Shown: positions 37,401 through 44,157 of the stretch, in pieces
Layout: every line of letters starts with the position of its first letter
Position numbering within the stretch: position 1 is the stretch's first letter
Assembly (NCBI RefSeq): GCF_015319355.1
Contig: NZ_JADILU010000005.1
Span: 62,001-126,000, forward strand
Length of the DNA stretch: 64,000 nt
Reading direction: 5' to 3'
Origin: Psychroserpens luteus
Lineage (GTDB): Bacteria; Bacteroidota; Bacteroidia; Flavobacteriales; Flavobacteriaceae
Notes under the pieces: model-generated
Seen by the model: the letters and a program-made list of their open reading frames with translations, nothing else
What the model was told of the DNA's origin: nothing
Database searches by the model: none
Made by a program: the position numbers and the translations under genes

Positions 37401-38459
37401 ATAGATCAAGGTCATGGAATTTCGGAAGAAGAATTACCATATATTTTTGATCGCTTTTTTCAAGTTGAAAACAATGAACATAAAATAGCACAAGGCACAG
37501 GTATTGGTCTTGCCTTAATAAAAGAATTAGTTGAACTTTTTAAAGGAAGCATTAATGTTAAGTCTAAATTAAACATTGGCACAACCTTCACGGTAACATT
37601 ACCAATAACCAATAACGCAGAAGAAAAAGTTTTAGATCTTAGCGACAAAACAGTAACAATTGACAAAGTTGTCCCACAATTAAATGACATCCTTGTAGAT
37701 AAAGATTCTAATACAGTACTCATAGTTGAAGACAATACAGATATGGCTCATTACATAGCTTCTTGCCTACAACCACATTATAAAGTTAGTTTTGCTAAAA
37801 ATGGTAAAGAAGGATTGGAGCTTGCTAAAGCTAACATTCCGGATATTGTAATTACAGATGTCATGATGCCAATTATGGATGGTTATGAACTCACTCAAAA
37901 ACTTCAAGGCAACACTAACACCAATCATATTCCTATTATAATGTTAACCTCCAAAGCCATGCAAGAGGATAAAATTGAAGGAATTACAAGTGGTGCAGAT
38001 GCTTATTTAACCAAACCTTTTCAAAAAGAAGAATTAATATTACGCATGCAGATGCTAATTGCTAAGCGAAAAAAACTGCAGGAAATATACTCAGTTCATA
38101 CAATTGTAGAAAAAACTGAGCTTAAAAAAGTAACAACCGATAAAAACCTCATCTTTTTAAATAAAGCTATAGAAGCCATTCATAAACATTTGGATAATTC
38201 AAATTTTGGAGCTATCCAATTAGCGAGATTTATGCTCATGAGTGATTCTCAATTATACCGAAAACTAAAAGCCATTTCCAATACAAGTACAGCAATTTTT
38301 ATAAGAAAAGTTCGCCTAGAAAAAGCTAAAGAATTACTAAAAACTACTGATTTATCCATTTCTGAAATCGCTTATAATACAGGATTTAACGATCCCAATT
38401 GGTTTAGTAAGGCTTTCAAAGAAGAATTTGACCAAAGCCCAACTGAATTCCGCAACTAA
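34443..38459 (+). CDS. Hybrid two-component system regulator (sensor, kinase, receiver and AraC-type DNA-binding in one protein)
   Basis: The 1338-aa membrane protein has a signal peptide and a large periplasmic sensor of beta-propeller repeats (ENGFLWLGTQDGLNRFDG and many like it, about residues 25-680). A Y_Y_Y domain (about 700-780) and one transmembrane helix (about 790-812) follow. Cytoplasmically there is a HisKA domain (His842 in THEFRTP), an ATPase domain, a receiver (phospho-acceptor Asp1139 in VITDVMMP) and an AraC-type HTH at the end. Such regulators usually sense sugars or peptides in the periplasm and switch on adjacent genes. Its target is not obvious; the 13-bp direct repeat 58 bp after its stop is a candidate site. 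Confidence 0.95.
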   Translation: MKTSCLAVLFLILTSWNILHAQDYTFYHYGLDDGLSQETVRSILKDENGFLWLGTQDGLNRFDGTSFKVYKNQKKDSLSISGNFINTLVEDNNNNIWIGTNDNGICIYDSNLNSFKKTIIKKGNCTSLSKMSNGSIIATILNQGIVVFEKKNDNYHPFIITKANNEQLQFNTSFINHDSLFVSTNEGRVFVIRNILDDNRVFDEIKLGNSVGVINTIFIKDDTLWLGTSNGLFAFNQKTKSLNKIELESNEKSEKLNIESINFYNNVFYLGTFNGLFIAKNFNDLKFETITTYKGEQKHSNSISSNRVYDTFTDGNLLWIGTNNLDVVPLKKPVFKTINTNSEIALNNSFILSFAKNDEYLFVGTRKGINCINSKDEVTQITKENTNNTFAFNVIRAMAIDQDNNLWVATIKGVSIIDLKNFNPKKPNIISIYHDETNLSSLSSNATRGVYIDHNNNVWIATYGGGINRFTGNLKEDTLTFENYKSDIQSNSISSDFTYNISQDKDLNYWITSEDGLNKLTFETSNYSQPKFTNYYHDINDANSISSNTTLHTWHDENQILWIATQDGFNKFDPKKNTFKRYDEENGLTNTFVYSITEDKSHNLWLTTNGGLFKFDKNSEKFTNYNQRDGVQSSEFNLGAHYYDKDSNQVYVGGISGFNIFDPNKVSELDVEGNITFTSLRVKDKEISPSTHPSILNESITKTDEITLHDRDFPCYISFSDLDLRPNKNNQFIYALNDNEWNDLRDTREIQLLELPKGNHVLQIQGKSRNKVWSTSPLQLKIKVIPPWYKSNFMYCLYILAFLALVYIFYRLSLQKQIANQESKRLQELDNLKSRFITNITHEFRTPLTIILGYLDNLKERFSSKDDVNSSLNTIEQSSNSLLNLVNQMLDLAKLEKGQLNLNLIQNDIVAYSKHIVDSFLSIAPDKKIELKFSANPDKILMDYDAEKWRQILSNLISNALKFSSKDSELKIDITKIEKNTLRVKVIDQGHGISEEELPYIFDRFFQVENNEHKIAQGTGIGLALIKELVELFKGSINVKSKLNIGTTFTVTLPITNNAEEKVLDLSDKTVTIDKVVPQLNDILVDKDSNTVLIVEDNTDMAHYIASCLQPHYKVSFAKNGKEGLELAKANIPDIVITDVMMPIMDGYELTQKLQGNTNTNHIPIIMLTSKAMQEDKIEGITSGADAYLTKPFQKEELILRMQMLIAKRKKLQEIYSVHTIVEKTELKKVTTDKNLIFLNKAIEAIHKHLDNSNFGAIQLARFMLMSDSQLYRKLKAISNTSTAIFIRKVRLEKAKELLKTTDLSISEIAYNTGFNDPNWFSKAFKEEFDQSPTEFRN

Positions 38460-38517
38460 TTGATAATCAATAACAAAAAAGTATTACTAATTGAATACTC
38501 CCTATCCTTTTTCTTCA

Positions 38518-38551
38518 TTTTGAAAAAATACTACCCGTTTTTGAAAAAATA
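38518..38551. promoter_or_regulatory. Direct repeat, candidate operator of the hybrid regulator
   Basis: TTTTGAAAAAATA occurs twice, at 38518-38530 and 38539-38551. The starts are 21 bp apart, two helical turns, as expected for an AraC-family dimer site. It lies between the hybrid regulator and the small gene at 38617. Regulation by the upstream protein is inference. Confidence 0.5.
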
Positions 38552-38616
38552 ATCTAGACCATGTCTTGAGTTTAATAATAAGTTTACAATGCTATTAATC
38601 ATTAAATCAACATATT

Positions 38617-38814
38617 ATGAAAATTTCAACAATTCTAGCTTCTCTCTTAATTATCAATTCTAGCTTTCTTGCTGGTCATGTTTCTATTCAACTTCTAGGA
38701 AATCTCAATCCTTTTATTCTTGGAGGTGCCGAACTTATTTTAGGTGCATCCTATTATATTCACACCATTTTTAGGGACGTCAGAAACACTTTTGATGTAG
38801 ATGTAAAACTATAA
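38617..38814 (+). CDS. Small membrane peptide of unknown function (65 aa)
   Basis: A 65-aa protein with a hydrophobic N-terminal segment (ISTILASLLIINSSFLAGHV), a second hydrophobic stretch (FILGGAELILGASYYI) and a charged tail (RDVRNTFDVDVKL). No family was recognised. The ORF is isolated, 157 bp after the hybrid regulator and 229 bp before the T9SS repeat protein. Support is its start, hydrophobic layout and the direct repeat upstream, but a chance ORF of this length cannot be ruled out. If real, it would be a direct target of the regulator. The 229 bp after it holds no other feature that I can see. Confidence 0.55.
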   Translation: MKISTILASLLIINSSFLAGHVSIQLLGNLNPFILGGAELILGASYYIHTIFRDVRNTFDVDVKL

Positions 38815-39043
38815 TCATAAATAAATTTATTAATACTCTAAGTACCATAAAACGTTTGTCAAAAATTGAACACATAAGGTATTATTATCAACCAATAATT
38901 GATAATTTCAAATTTTATTTCTAGAGTTTGAAAGCAAATTTAGGGTGCAGATTTTTCTAAAAAAACAACCAATGACACTTTATACATTACCAGCTGTACA
39001 ATAAGCTTTGAAACAATTCTAATCAATTCATAAAATTAAAAAT

Positions 39044-40834
39044 ATGAAAAAATTATACACTTTATTTTTAACTCTTTTTATTGCAACATTATCCTTTGGC
39101 CAACCTGCAAATGATAATTGTAATAATCCAGAGTTAATAACAGTTACAAATACATCTACAAACTTTATTTTCGATATTAATACAGCGGTATTAAATAATG
39201 AAACTATTTGTGGTGCAACTACAGATTTTGCAGATGTTTGGTACCAATTTATAATGCCTCTAGATGGTAATATATTTGTAGATGGTTCAATTAGTTGGAA
39301 TAATTTTGCTTTATATGATTCATGTGGTAGTACAGAAATTGAGTGCGTAAACACAAAAGATCTTTTTACTAATCTAACATCTGGAAACACCTATTTTTTA
39401 CGTGTTTATAGAACATCTACCGATGCATCAAATACAAGCTATCAAAATTTCAGTATTAAGGCTTTTCCAACAGCAACAAATGATGATTGTACTTCTGCTG
39501 AAAACATTTCAGTTTCAACAACAGTATCTACAGTAAGTTTTGAAGTTGGTGGAGCATCTGTAAATAATGAAATTGGATGCTCAGGAGCTACTTTAGATTA
39601 TGTAGATATATGGTACGATTTTACAATGCCAGTAAATGGTAATTTATATATTGACGCTAGTATAAATTGGAATAATATCGCTTTATACGATGGTTGTGGT
39701 GGGACATTAATACAATGTGGTACCAGCAATGAGTTTATAACTGGTTTAACTTCTGGAACAGATTATAAATTACGAATTTTTAGAACTAGTGCAGATGCAG
39801 ACAACACTTATTTAAGCTTCAGCATAATTGCTTATGAAGACGTAACCAATGACGATTGCGCTTCAGCAGAAAACATAATAATCTCCACAACACAATCCAC
39901 AGTAAATTTTGAAATTGGTGGAGCATCCATTAACAATGAAATTGGATGCACAGGAACCACAACAGACTATGCAGACATATGGTACTATTTCACAATGCCA
40001 GTTAACGGAAACCTATATGTTGATGGCTCAATTGGCTGGAACAATTTTGTTTTATATGACACCTGTAATGGCACAGAAATACAATGTGGCACTGCCAATC
40101 AATTATTTACTGGCTTAATAGCGACAACAAATTATAAATTACGCGTATTTAGAACTTTAGCTCTTACAGATAATGACAATTACAGATCGTTTTCTATTCA
40201 AGCCTTTGAAATTATAAATAACGATGATTGTACCTCTGCAGAAACTATTGTAGTTACAGACTCACCAACTACGATTAACTTTGGGATTGCTGGTGCTACC
40301 ATTAATAATGAAGTTGGCTGTTCTGGAACAACTGCAGAAGACTATGCAGATGTTTGGTATGAATTCACAATGCCTACCGATGGCAATGTAAGTATTGACG
40401 GAACACTAAGTTGGAATAATTTCGCACTCTACGATGCTTGTAATGGCAATGAATTAGGTTGCTTTCAGTCTGATGGAGATTTTGTAGGCTTAACAAGCGG
40501 AACAATATATAAGCTTCGTGTTTTTAGAACTTTAGTACTTGCAAATAATGATGTTTACAAAAGTTTTACTATTCAAACATCTGAAACCTTGAGCACAAAT
40601 AACTTTGCTACAGAGAATAGCATTATCATATACCCAAATCCTACAAATGGAATATTAAATATTTCTTCGGAAACCACTGTTGATTCTATTTTGGTCTATG
40701 ACATCCTCGGAAAAATTGTAGCAAAAACATTTAATCAAAATTATATTAATCTAGAACATTTAAACTCTGGAATGTACGTTGTAAAAGTAAAATCTAACAG
40801 CACTATTGAATATCAAAGAATACTACTAGAGTAA
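39044..40834 (+). CDS. T9SS surface protein with four about 123-aa repeats (paralogue of 47312-49474)
   Basis: The 596-aa secreted protein has a signal peptide (LYTLFLTLFIATLSFG), four tandem beta-rich repeats and a type A T9SS sorting domain at the end (NSIIIYPNPTNGILNISS then YQRILLE). Each repeat starts NDDC and contains ADVWYxFxMPxDGN, then LYDxCxGTxIxC and LTSGTxYKLRVFRT, a pattern like PPC domains. The first repeat starts ANDNC. PPC-type domains are beta-sandwiches in exported proteins; a binding or adhesion role is likely but not shown. Downstream is a GCGACTTT-type terminator. It shares long stretches of near-identical DNA with the gene at 47312. Confidence 0.88.
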   Translation: MKKLYTLFLTLFIATLSFGQPANDNCNNPELITVTNTSTNFIFDINTAVLNNETICGATTDFADVWYQFIMPLDGNIFVDGSISWNNFALYDSCGSTEIECVNTKDLFTNLTSGNTYFLRVYRTSTDASNTSYQNFSIKAFPTATNDDCTSAENISVSTTVSTVSFEVGGASVNNEIGCSGATLDYVDIWYDFTMPVNGNLYIDASINWNNIALYDGCGGTLIQCGTSNEFITGLTSGTDYKLRIFRTSADADNTYLSFSIIAYEDVTNDDCASAENIIISTTQSTVNFEIGGASINNEIGCTGTTTDYADIWYYFTMPVNGNLYVDGSIGWNNFVLYDTCNGTEIQCGTANQLFTGLIATTNYKLRVFRTLALTDNDNYRSFSIQAFEIINNDDCTSAETIVVTDSPTTINFGIAGATINNEVGCSGTTAEDYADVWYEFTMPTDGNVSIDGTLSWNNFALYDACNGNELGCFQSDGDFVGLTSGTIYKLRVFRTLVLANNDVYKSFTIQTSETLSTNNFATENSIIIYPNPTNGILNISSETTVDSILVYDILGKIVAKTFNQNYINLEHLNSGMYVVKVKSNSTIEYQRILLE

Positions 40835-40896
40835 ATACTAAGTCTAGAATTTAAGCCCATAATTGAAAATTGTCTTCAATTATATTTTTGAGTATA

Positions 40897-40921
40897 AAAG
40901 TCGCTTACATGGAGCGACTTT
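40897..40921 (+). terminator. Hairpin terminator of the T9SS repeat gene
   Basis: AAAGTCGCT-TACATGG-AGCGACTTT, followed by a weak T-rich tail. The same arms recur after 47142 and 49474. Confidence 0.7.
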
Positions 40922-40936
40922 ATTAATCTTCAGTAA

Positions 40937-41400
40937 TTAGTAAACCAATGTTTATGTCGAAACTCATCATAGAAATAAGAAGGCTCTTCTAATTTATAAT
41001 CCAATTCTTTAGCAAATTGCATCGCACCTTCTCCAGCTAAAAAAACATGCTCACTTTTTTCCATTACATCACGGGAAAGACTTACAGGATTTTTAATTCC
41101 AGTAATTAAGCTCACTCCTCATGCATTTAAGATTTTTCTGTCCATGATACTTGCATCCATTTCATGAGATCCTGTAGCTGTAAAAACAGACCCTTTCCCT
41201 GCATTAAATAGAGGTGAATTTTTAAGACCTGAACTGCTTTTTCAACTGCGTCAATGGCTGTTCCACCAGTTTCTAAAACAGTATAACCTTGGTCTAAAGC
41301 GTTTTTTAAATCTGCTTTATTTAGGCCTCTAGTTCTGAAGTCATCATCCCTTTAACGAGTGTTCCTGCGCCTCCATGTATGGCTATTGAAAATGTATTAA
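40937..41400 (-). pseudogene. Broken N-terminal copy of the isoaspartyl peptidase gene
   Basis: The minus strand aligns closely to the first 150 or so residues of the gene at 33395-34324 (IAIHGGAGTLVKGMMTSEL, then VSLITGIKNPVSLSRDVM). The start codon is not conserved. There are two single-base deletions, near 41325 and 41224. A TGA replaces a Gly codon (GGA) near 41120, and the copy stops abruptly at FRHKHWFTNY, so the catalytic Thr half is missing. It cannot make an enzyme. It sits directly after the terminator of the first T9SS repeat gene and is a partial duplication, now decaying. Confidence 0.9.
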
Positions 41401-41469
41401 TTTCATTTTTTTAGATTTGAAAATTACACATTGTATTTTAAATAATTTCTATGAAGTGATAAGTTTTTG

Positions 41470-41477
41470 TAAATTTG
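41470..41477 (+). promoter_or_regulatory. -7 promoter element of the response regulator gene
   Basis: TAAATTTG matches TAnnTTTG exactly, with a TTTC about 20 bp upstream serving as a weak -33 box. The ATG is 22 bp downstream. Confidence 0.55.
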
Positions 41478-41498
41478 AGTAACTACTAAAACCTACGC

Positions 41499-42113
41499 AT
41501 GTCTGAAATTCAAATTTTGATTGTAGAAGATGATCCTATTATTTGTGAAGACATTAGAAGTATGCTGTCAAATGTTAATTACAAAACTGTTGGTGTGGCT
41601 TATGATAAGAAGGATGCTATTGATGCCATTAACACATTAAAACCTGATTTAGTATTACTAGATATTAATTTAGAAGGCAATTTTGAAGGTTTTCAAGTCG
41701 CAGAACATATTAACAATACTAAAAAGATACCTTTCATTTATCTCACATCATACTCTGGAAAACAAATTTTAGACCAAGCAAAAAAAACCCTACCAATGGG
41801 TTATGTTGTTAAACCTTTTAACGAAAAGGAACTCTATTCAACCATTGAAATAGCCTTGTATAGTTTTTCAAAATTCATATTACCTATTAATTTAAATCGC
41901 GAGATCGTTAATTCATTAATAAAAACGCCTTTAACACAAAAAGAGTTTGAAACCTTAAAAGGCCTGCATGAAGGAAAAACGAATCAAATATTAGCAGAAG
42001 ATCAATACGTAAGTGTTAACACCATAAAATCTCATATAAAAAATATTTACGAAAAAATGAATACGCACACGCGGTTGGAAACAATTACTTTACTTAACGA
42101 ATTGTTGCGCTAA
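41499..42113 (+). CDS. Response regulator, receiver plus LuxR-type HTH
   Basis: The 204-aa protein has a receiver domain (residues 1-120) with the acidic pocket EDD near residue 10, phospho-acceptor Asp55 (LVLLDINLEG) and the conserved Lys in VVKPFNEKE. A LuxR-type helix-turn-helix follows (residues about 140-200, TPLTQKEFETLKGL, SVNTIKSHIKNIYEKMN). It probably pairs with the TPR histidine kinase that converges on it, their stops overlapping by 4 bp. Phosphorylation by that kinase would control DNA binding. Targets are unknown; the nearby surface-protein genes are possible. Confidence 0.92.
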   Translation: MSEIQILIVEDDPIICEDIRSMLSNVNYKTVGVAYDKKDAIDAINTLKPDLVLLDINLEGNFEGFQVAEHINNTKKIPFIYLTSYSGKQILDQAKKTLPMGYVVKPFNEKELYSTIEIALYSFSKFILPINLNREIVNSLIKTPLTQKEFETLKGLHEGKTNQILAEDQYVSVNTIKSHIKNIYEKMNTHTRLETITLLNELLR

Positions 42114-44035
42114 TTTCCTCTTGGAAATATAATAGAAATTTCAGTTCCATGGCTAGTATTAGTGGTAACTGTTGCTTTCAATTTGTTTGTAAATAAGCTG
42201 ATTAAACGTTGGCCAAAAGATTCTGTTTTATTTTCAATGGTCTCATCTATTCCTATACCATTATCTTTAACAATTAATACATGATCCCTATCCAACTCTA
42301 CCATTATTAGACTTATTGCTGGCAATTCAATTGTAGTTGCTGGAAATGCATGCTTTAGTGCATTAGTCACTAATTCGTTTACAATTAACCCAATAGGTAC
42401 TACAGATTCAATATCCATAATGATATTTTTTGCTTTGATCTCAAGCTTAATATCGCCTTCTGTTTTATTGTAAGAATTGAGGATGTTTTCAACCAAACCT
42501 TCAAAATAGTTTTGAATATTGACCATATTTAGGTCTTCACCAACATATAAATTTTTATGCAATATGGCCATAGATTGCACACGATTTCTCCCATTTTGTA
42601 AAATCTCGTGTACTCTTTCATCTGTTACATACTTAGATTGAAGATTAAGTAAACTAGAAATCATTTGTAAATTATTCTTAACACGATGATGTGTTTCATG
42701 CAATAAAAGCTCTCTATCTTTCAAAGCTTTATTAATAATTCGATTTTTTTGAATAATTTTTAAGTAAATTTTATACAAAGCAATTACCAAAACAAGTAGT
42801 AATAATAAACCTATAGTTGTTATAATTGCTATGGTTTTAGACTGTGATACTTCTTTATCTAAAAGCTGTTTTTCTTTATTTAAAAGAGCAATCTGTACAT
42901 CTTTTTTTTGCTTATTGTATTGTGCTTCTTTTTCAGCAATAATTTCTAATGATTCTTTTGAGTAGATAGAATCGCTAATCAGTTTAAACGACTCATAATT
43001 CTCCAAAGCTTTTAAATAATTTCCACTTTTTTTATTAGCGTCTGCTAATAGTTCGTAAGCACGTTGTTGTTGATTTAAAGACTGATGCTCATCATAATTA
43101 AATACGTCTTTTAAATACGTTTTTGCCTCAGCATATCTATTCAATTTAATCAAAATCTCTCCCATATTAAGATTAGATTCGCACAAATTATAGGTACTAC
43201 TCAACTTTTTTCTAATATTAAAGGCTTTAAGATGTTCTTGGTAGGCATCTTCTAGCCGACCTTCTTCCTGTCTTAATATCCCCAAAAAATCGTAATGAAA
43301 CCCCATTTCTCTTTGAGTTGGAAAGATGACATTTAACTCTTTTTGCTTCATTAAATGCATTTCTGCTTTTTTGAAATCACCCAGTTCGATATAAACCAAT
43401 CCTAAATTAGCATTTACGCTAGCCATACCAGAACTATCTTTTAAAATTTCAAACTGTCTCAGTGCTTTTAAATATTGATCTTTTCCTTTTTCTAGTTGAT
43501 CCATATTGAGATAAAAACTAGCTAAGCTATTATTAATTTTAGCTTTTTCTGTTGGGCTTCCTATTTGGTTATAAATTTCTGCAGCTTCAATAAGACGTTT
43601 TTGGGAAACTACATTTTTACCTAAAAACATAGAAATAGAACCTATAAAATGGGCACTCTTGGCAATATCAAGAGAATCATCATGTCTTTTTGAGTACTTG
43701 TGAATATCTTCATAATAATCTAAAGCTGTGCTATAATCTCCATGCCATCTATGGCTAGCTGCAAAAATATAATTATTACGTCTTAACGCTATACTATCAT
43801 CTTTACTTATATAATTAGCTTCTAAATTTTTCGCTGTTGTTTCTGCCAAATCAGGATTCCGTTGCACTATATATTCTCCCAATAAAAACAAGGCTTCTTT
43901 CTTATCACTGATTACTGAACTAGTCTTAATAATGTTCTGTAAACTATCTTGATACTTATCCAATTTAGCATCCTGTGCAACTAAAACATTGCAGGATACT
44001 AAAATAACGATACAACTTTTTAAAATTTTATACAA
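42110..44035 (-). CDS. TPR-repeat sensor histidine kinase (HisKA_2 type)
   Basis: The 641-aa protein has a signal peptide, six to seven tetratricopeptide repeats (residues about 60-370), a coiled-coil, one transmembrane helix (about 400-425) and a HisKA_2 domain (HETHHRVKNNLQMISSLLNL). An HATPase domain with VNELVTNALKHAF and VKDNGIGID ends the protein. The frame opens at a GTG at 44089, but a -7 box (TACCTTTG, 44056-44063) lies inside that extension. The TTG at 44035 gives a clean signal peptide (YKILKSCIVILVSCNVLVAQ), so it is preferred. Its likely partner is the adjacent response regulator. Confidence 0.9.
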   Translation of the reverse strand: MYKILKSCIVILVSCNVLVAQDAKLDKYQDSLQNIIKTSSVISDKKEALFLLGEYIVQRNPDLAETTAKNLEANYISKDDSIALRRNNYIFAASHRWHGDYSTALDYYEDIHKYSKRHDDSLDIAKSAHFIGSISMFLGKNVVSQKRLIEAAEIYNQIGSPTEKAKINNSLASFYLNMDQLEKGKDQYLKALRQFEILKDSSGMASVNANLGLVYIELGDFKKAEMHLMKQKELNVIFPTQREMGFHYDFLGILRQEEGRLEDAYQEHLKAFNIRKKLSSTYNLCESNLNMGEILIKLNRYAEAKTYLKDVFNYDEHQSLNQQQRAYELLADANKKSGNYLKALENYESFKLISDSIYSKESLEIIAEKEAQYNKQKKDVQIALLNKEKQLLDKEVSQSKTIAIITTIGLLLLLVLVIALYKIYLKIIQKNRIINKALKDRELLLHETHHRVKNNLQMISSLLNLQSKYVTDERVHEILQNGRNRVQSMAILHKNLYVGEDLNMVNIQNYFEGLVENILNSYNKTEGDIKLEIKAKNIIMDIESVVPIGLIVNELVTNALKHAFPATTIELPAISLIMVELDRDHVLIVKDNGIGIDETIENKTESFGQRLISLFTNKLKATVTTNTSHGTEISIIFPRGN

Positions 44036-44055
44036 CTGTCTATTTCTTATGGTTA

Positions 44056-44063
44056 CAAAGGTA
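44056..44063 (-). promoter_or_regulatory. -7 promoter element of the TPR histidine kinase
   Basis: TACCTTTG on the minus strand matches TAnnTTTG. It lies between the possible GTG start and the TTG start, and so supports the latter. Confidence 0.45.
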
Positions 44064-44157
44064 GTAAACACAAATTTTAAAAAAACCACCCATTAGTATG
44101 AAAAAAAACTTCGCCTAATTTAAGAATTTTACACCATTAATAATTAAAACCATTCTT

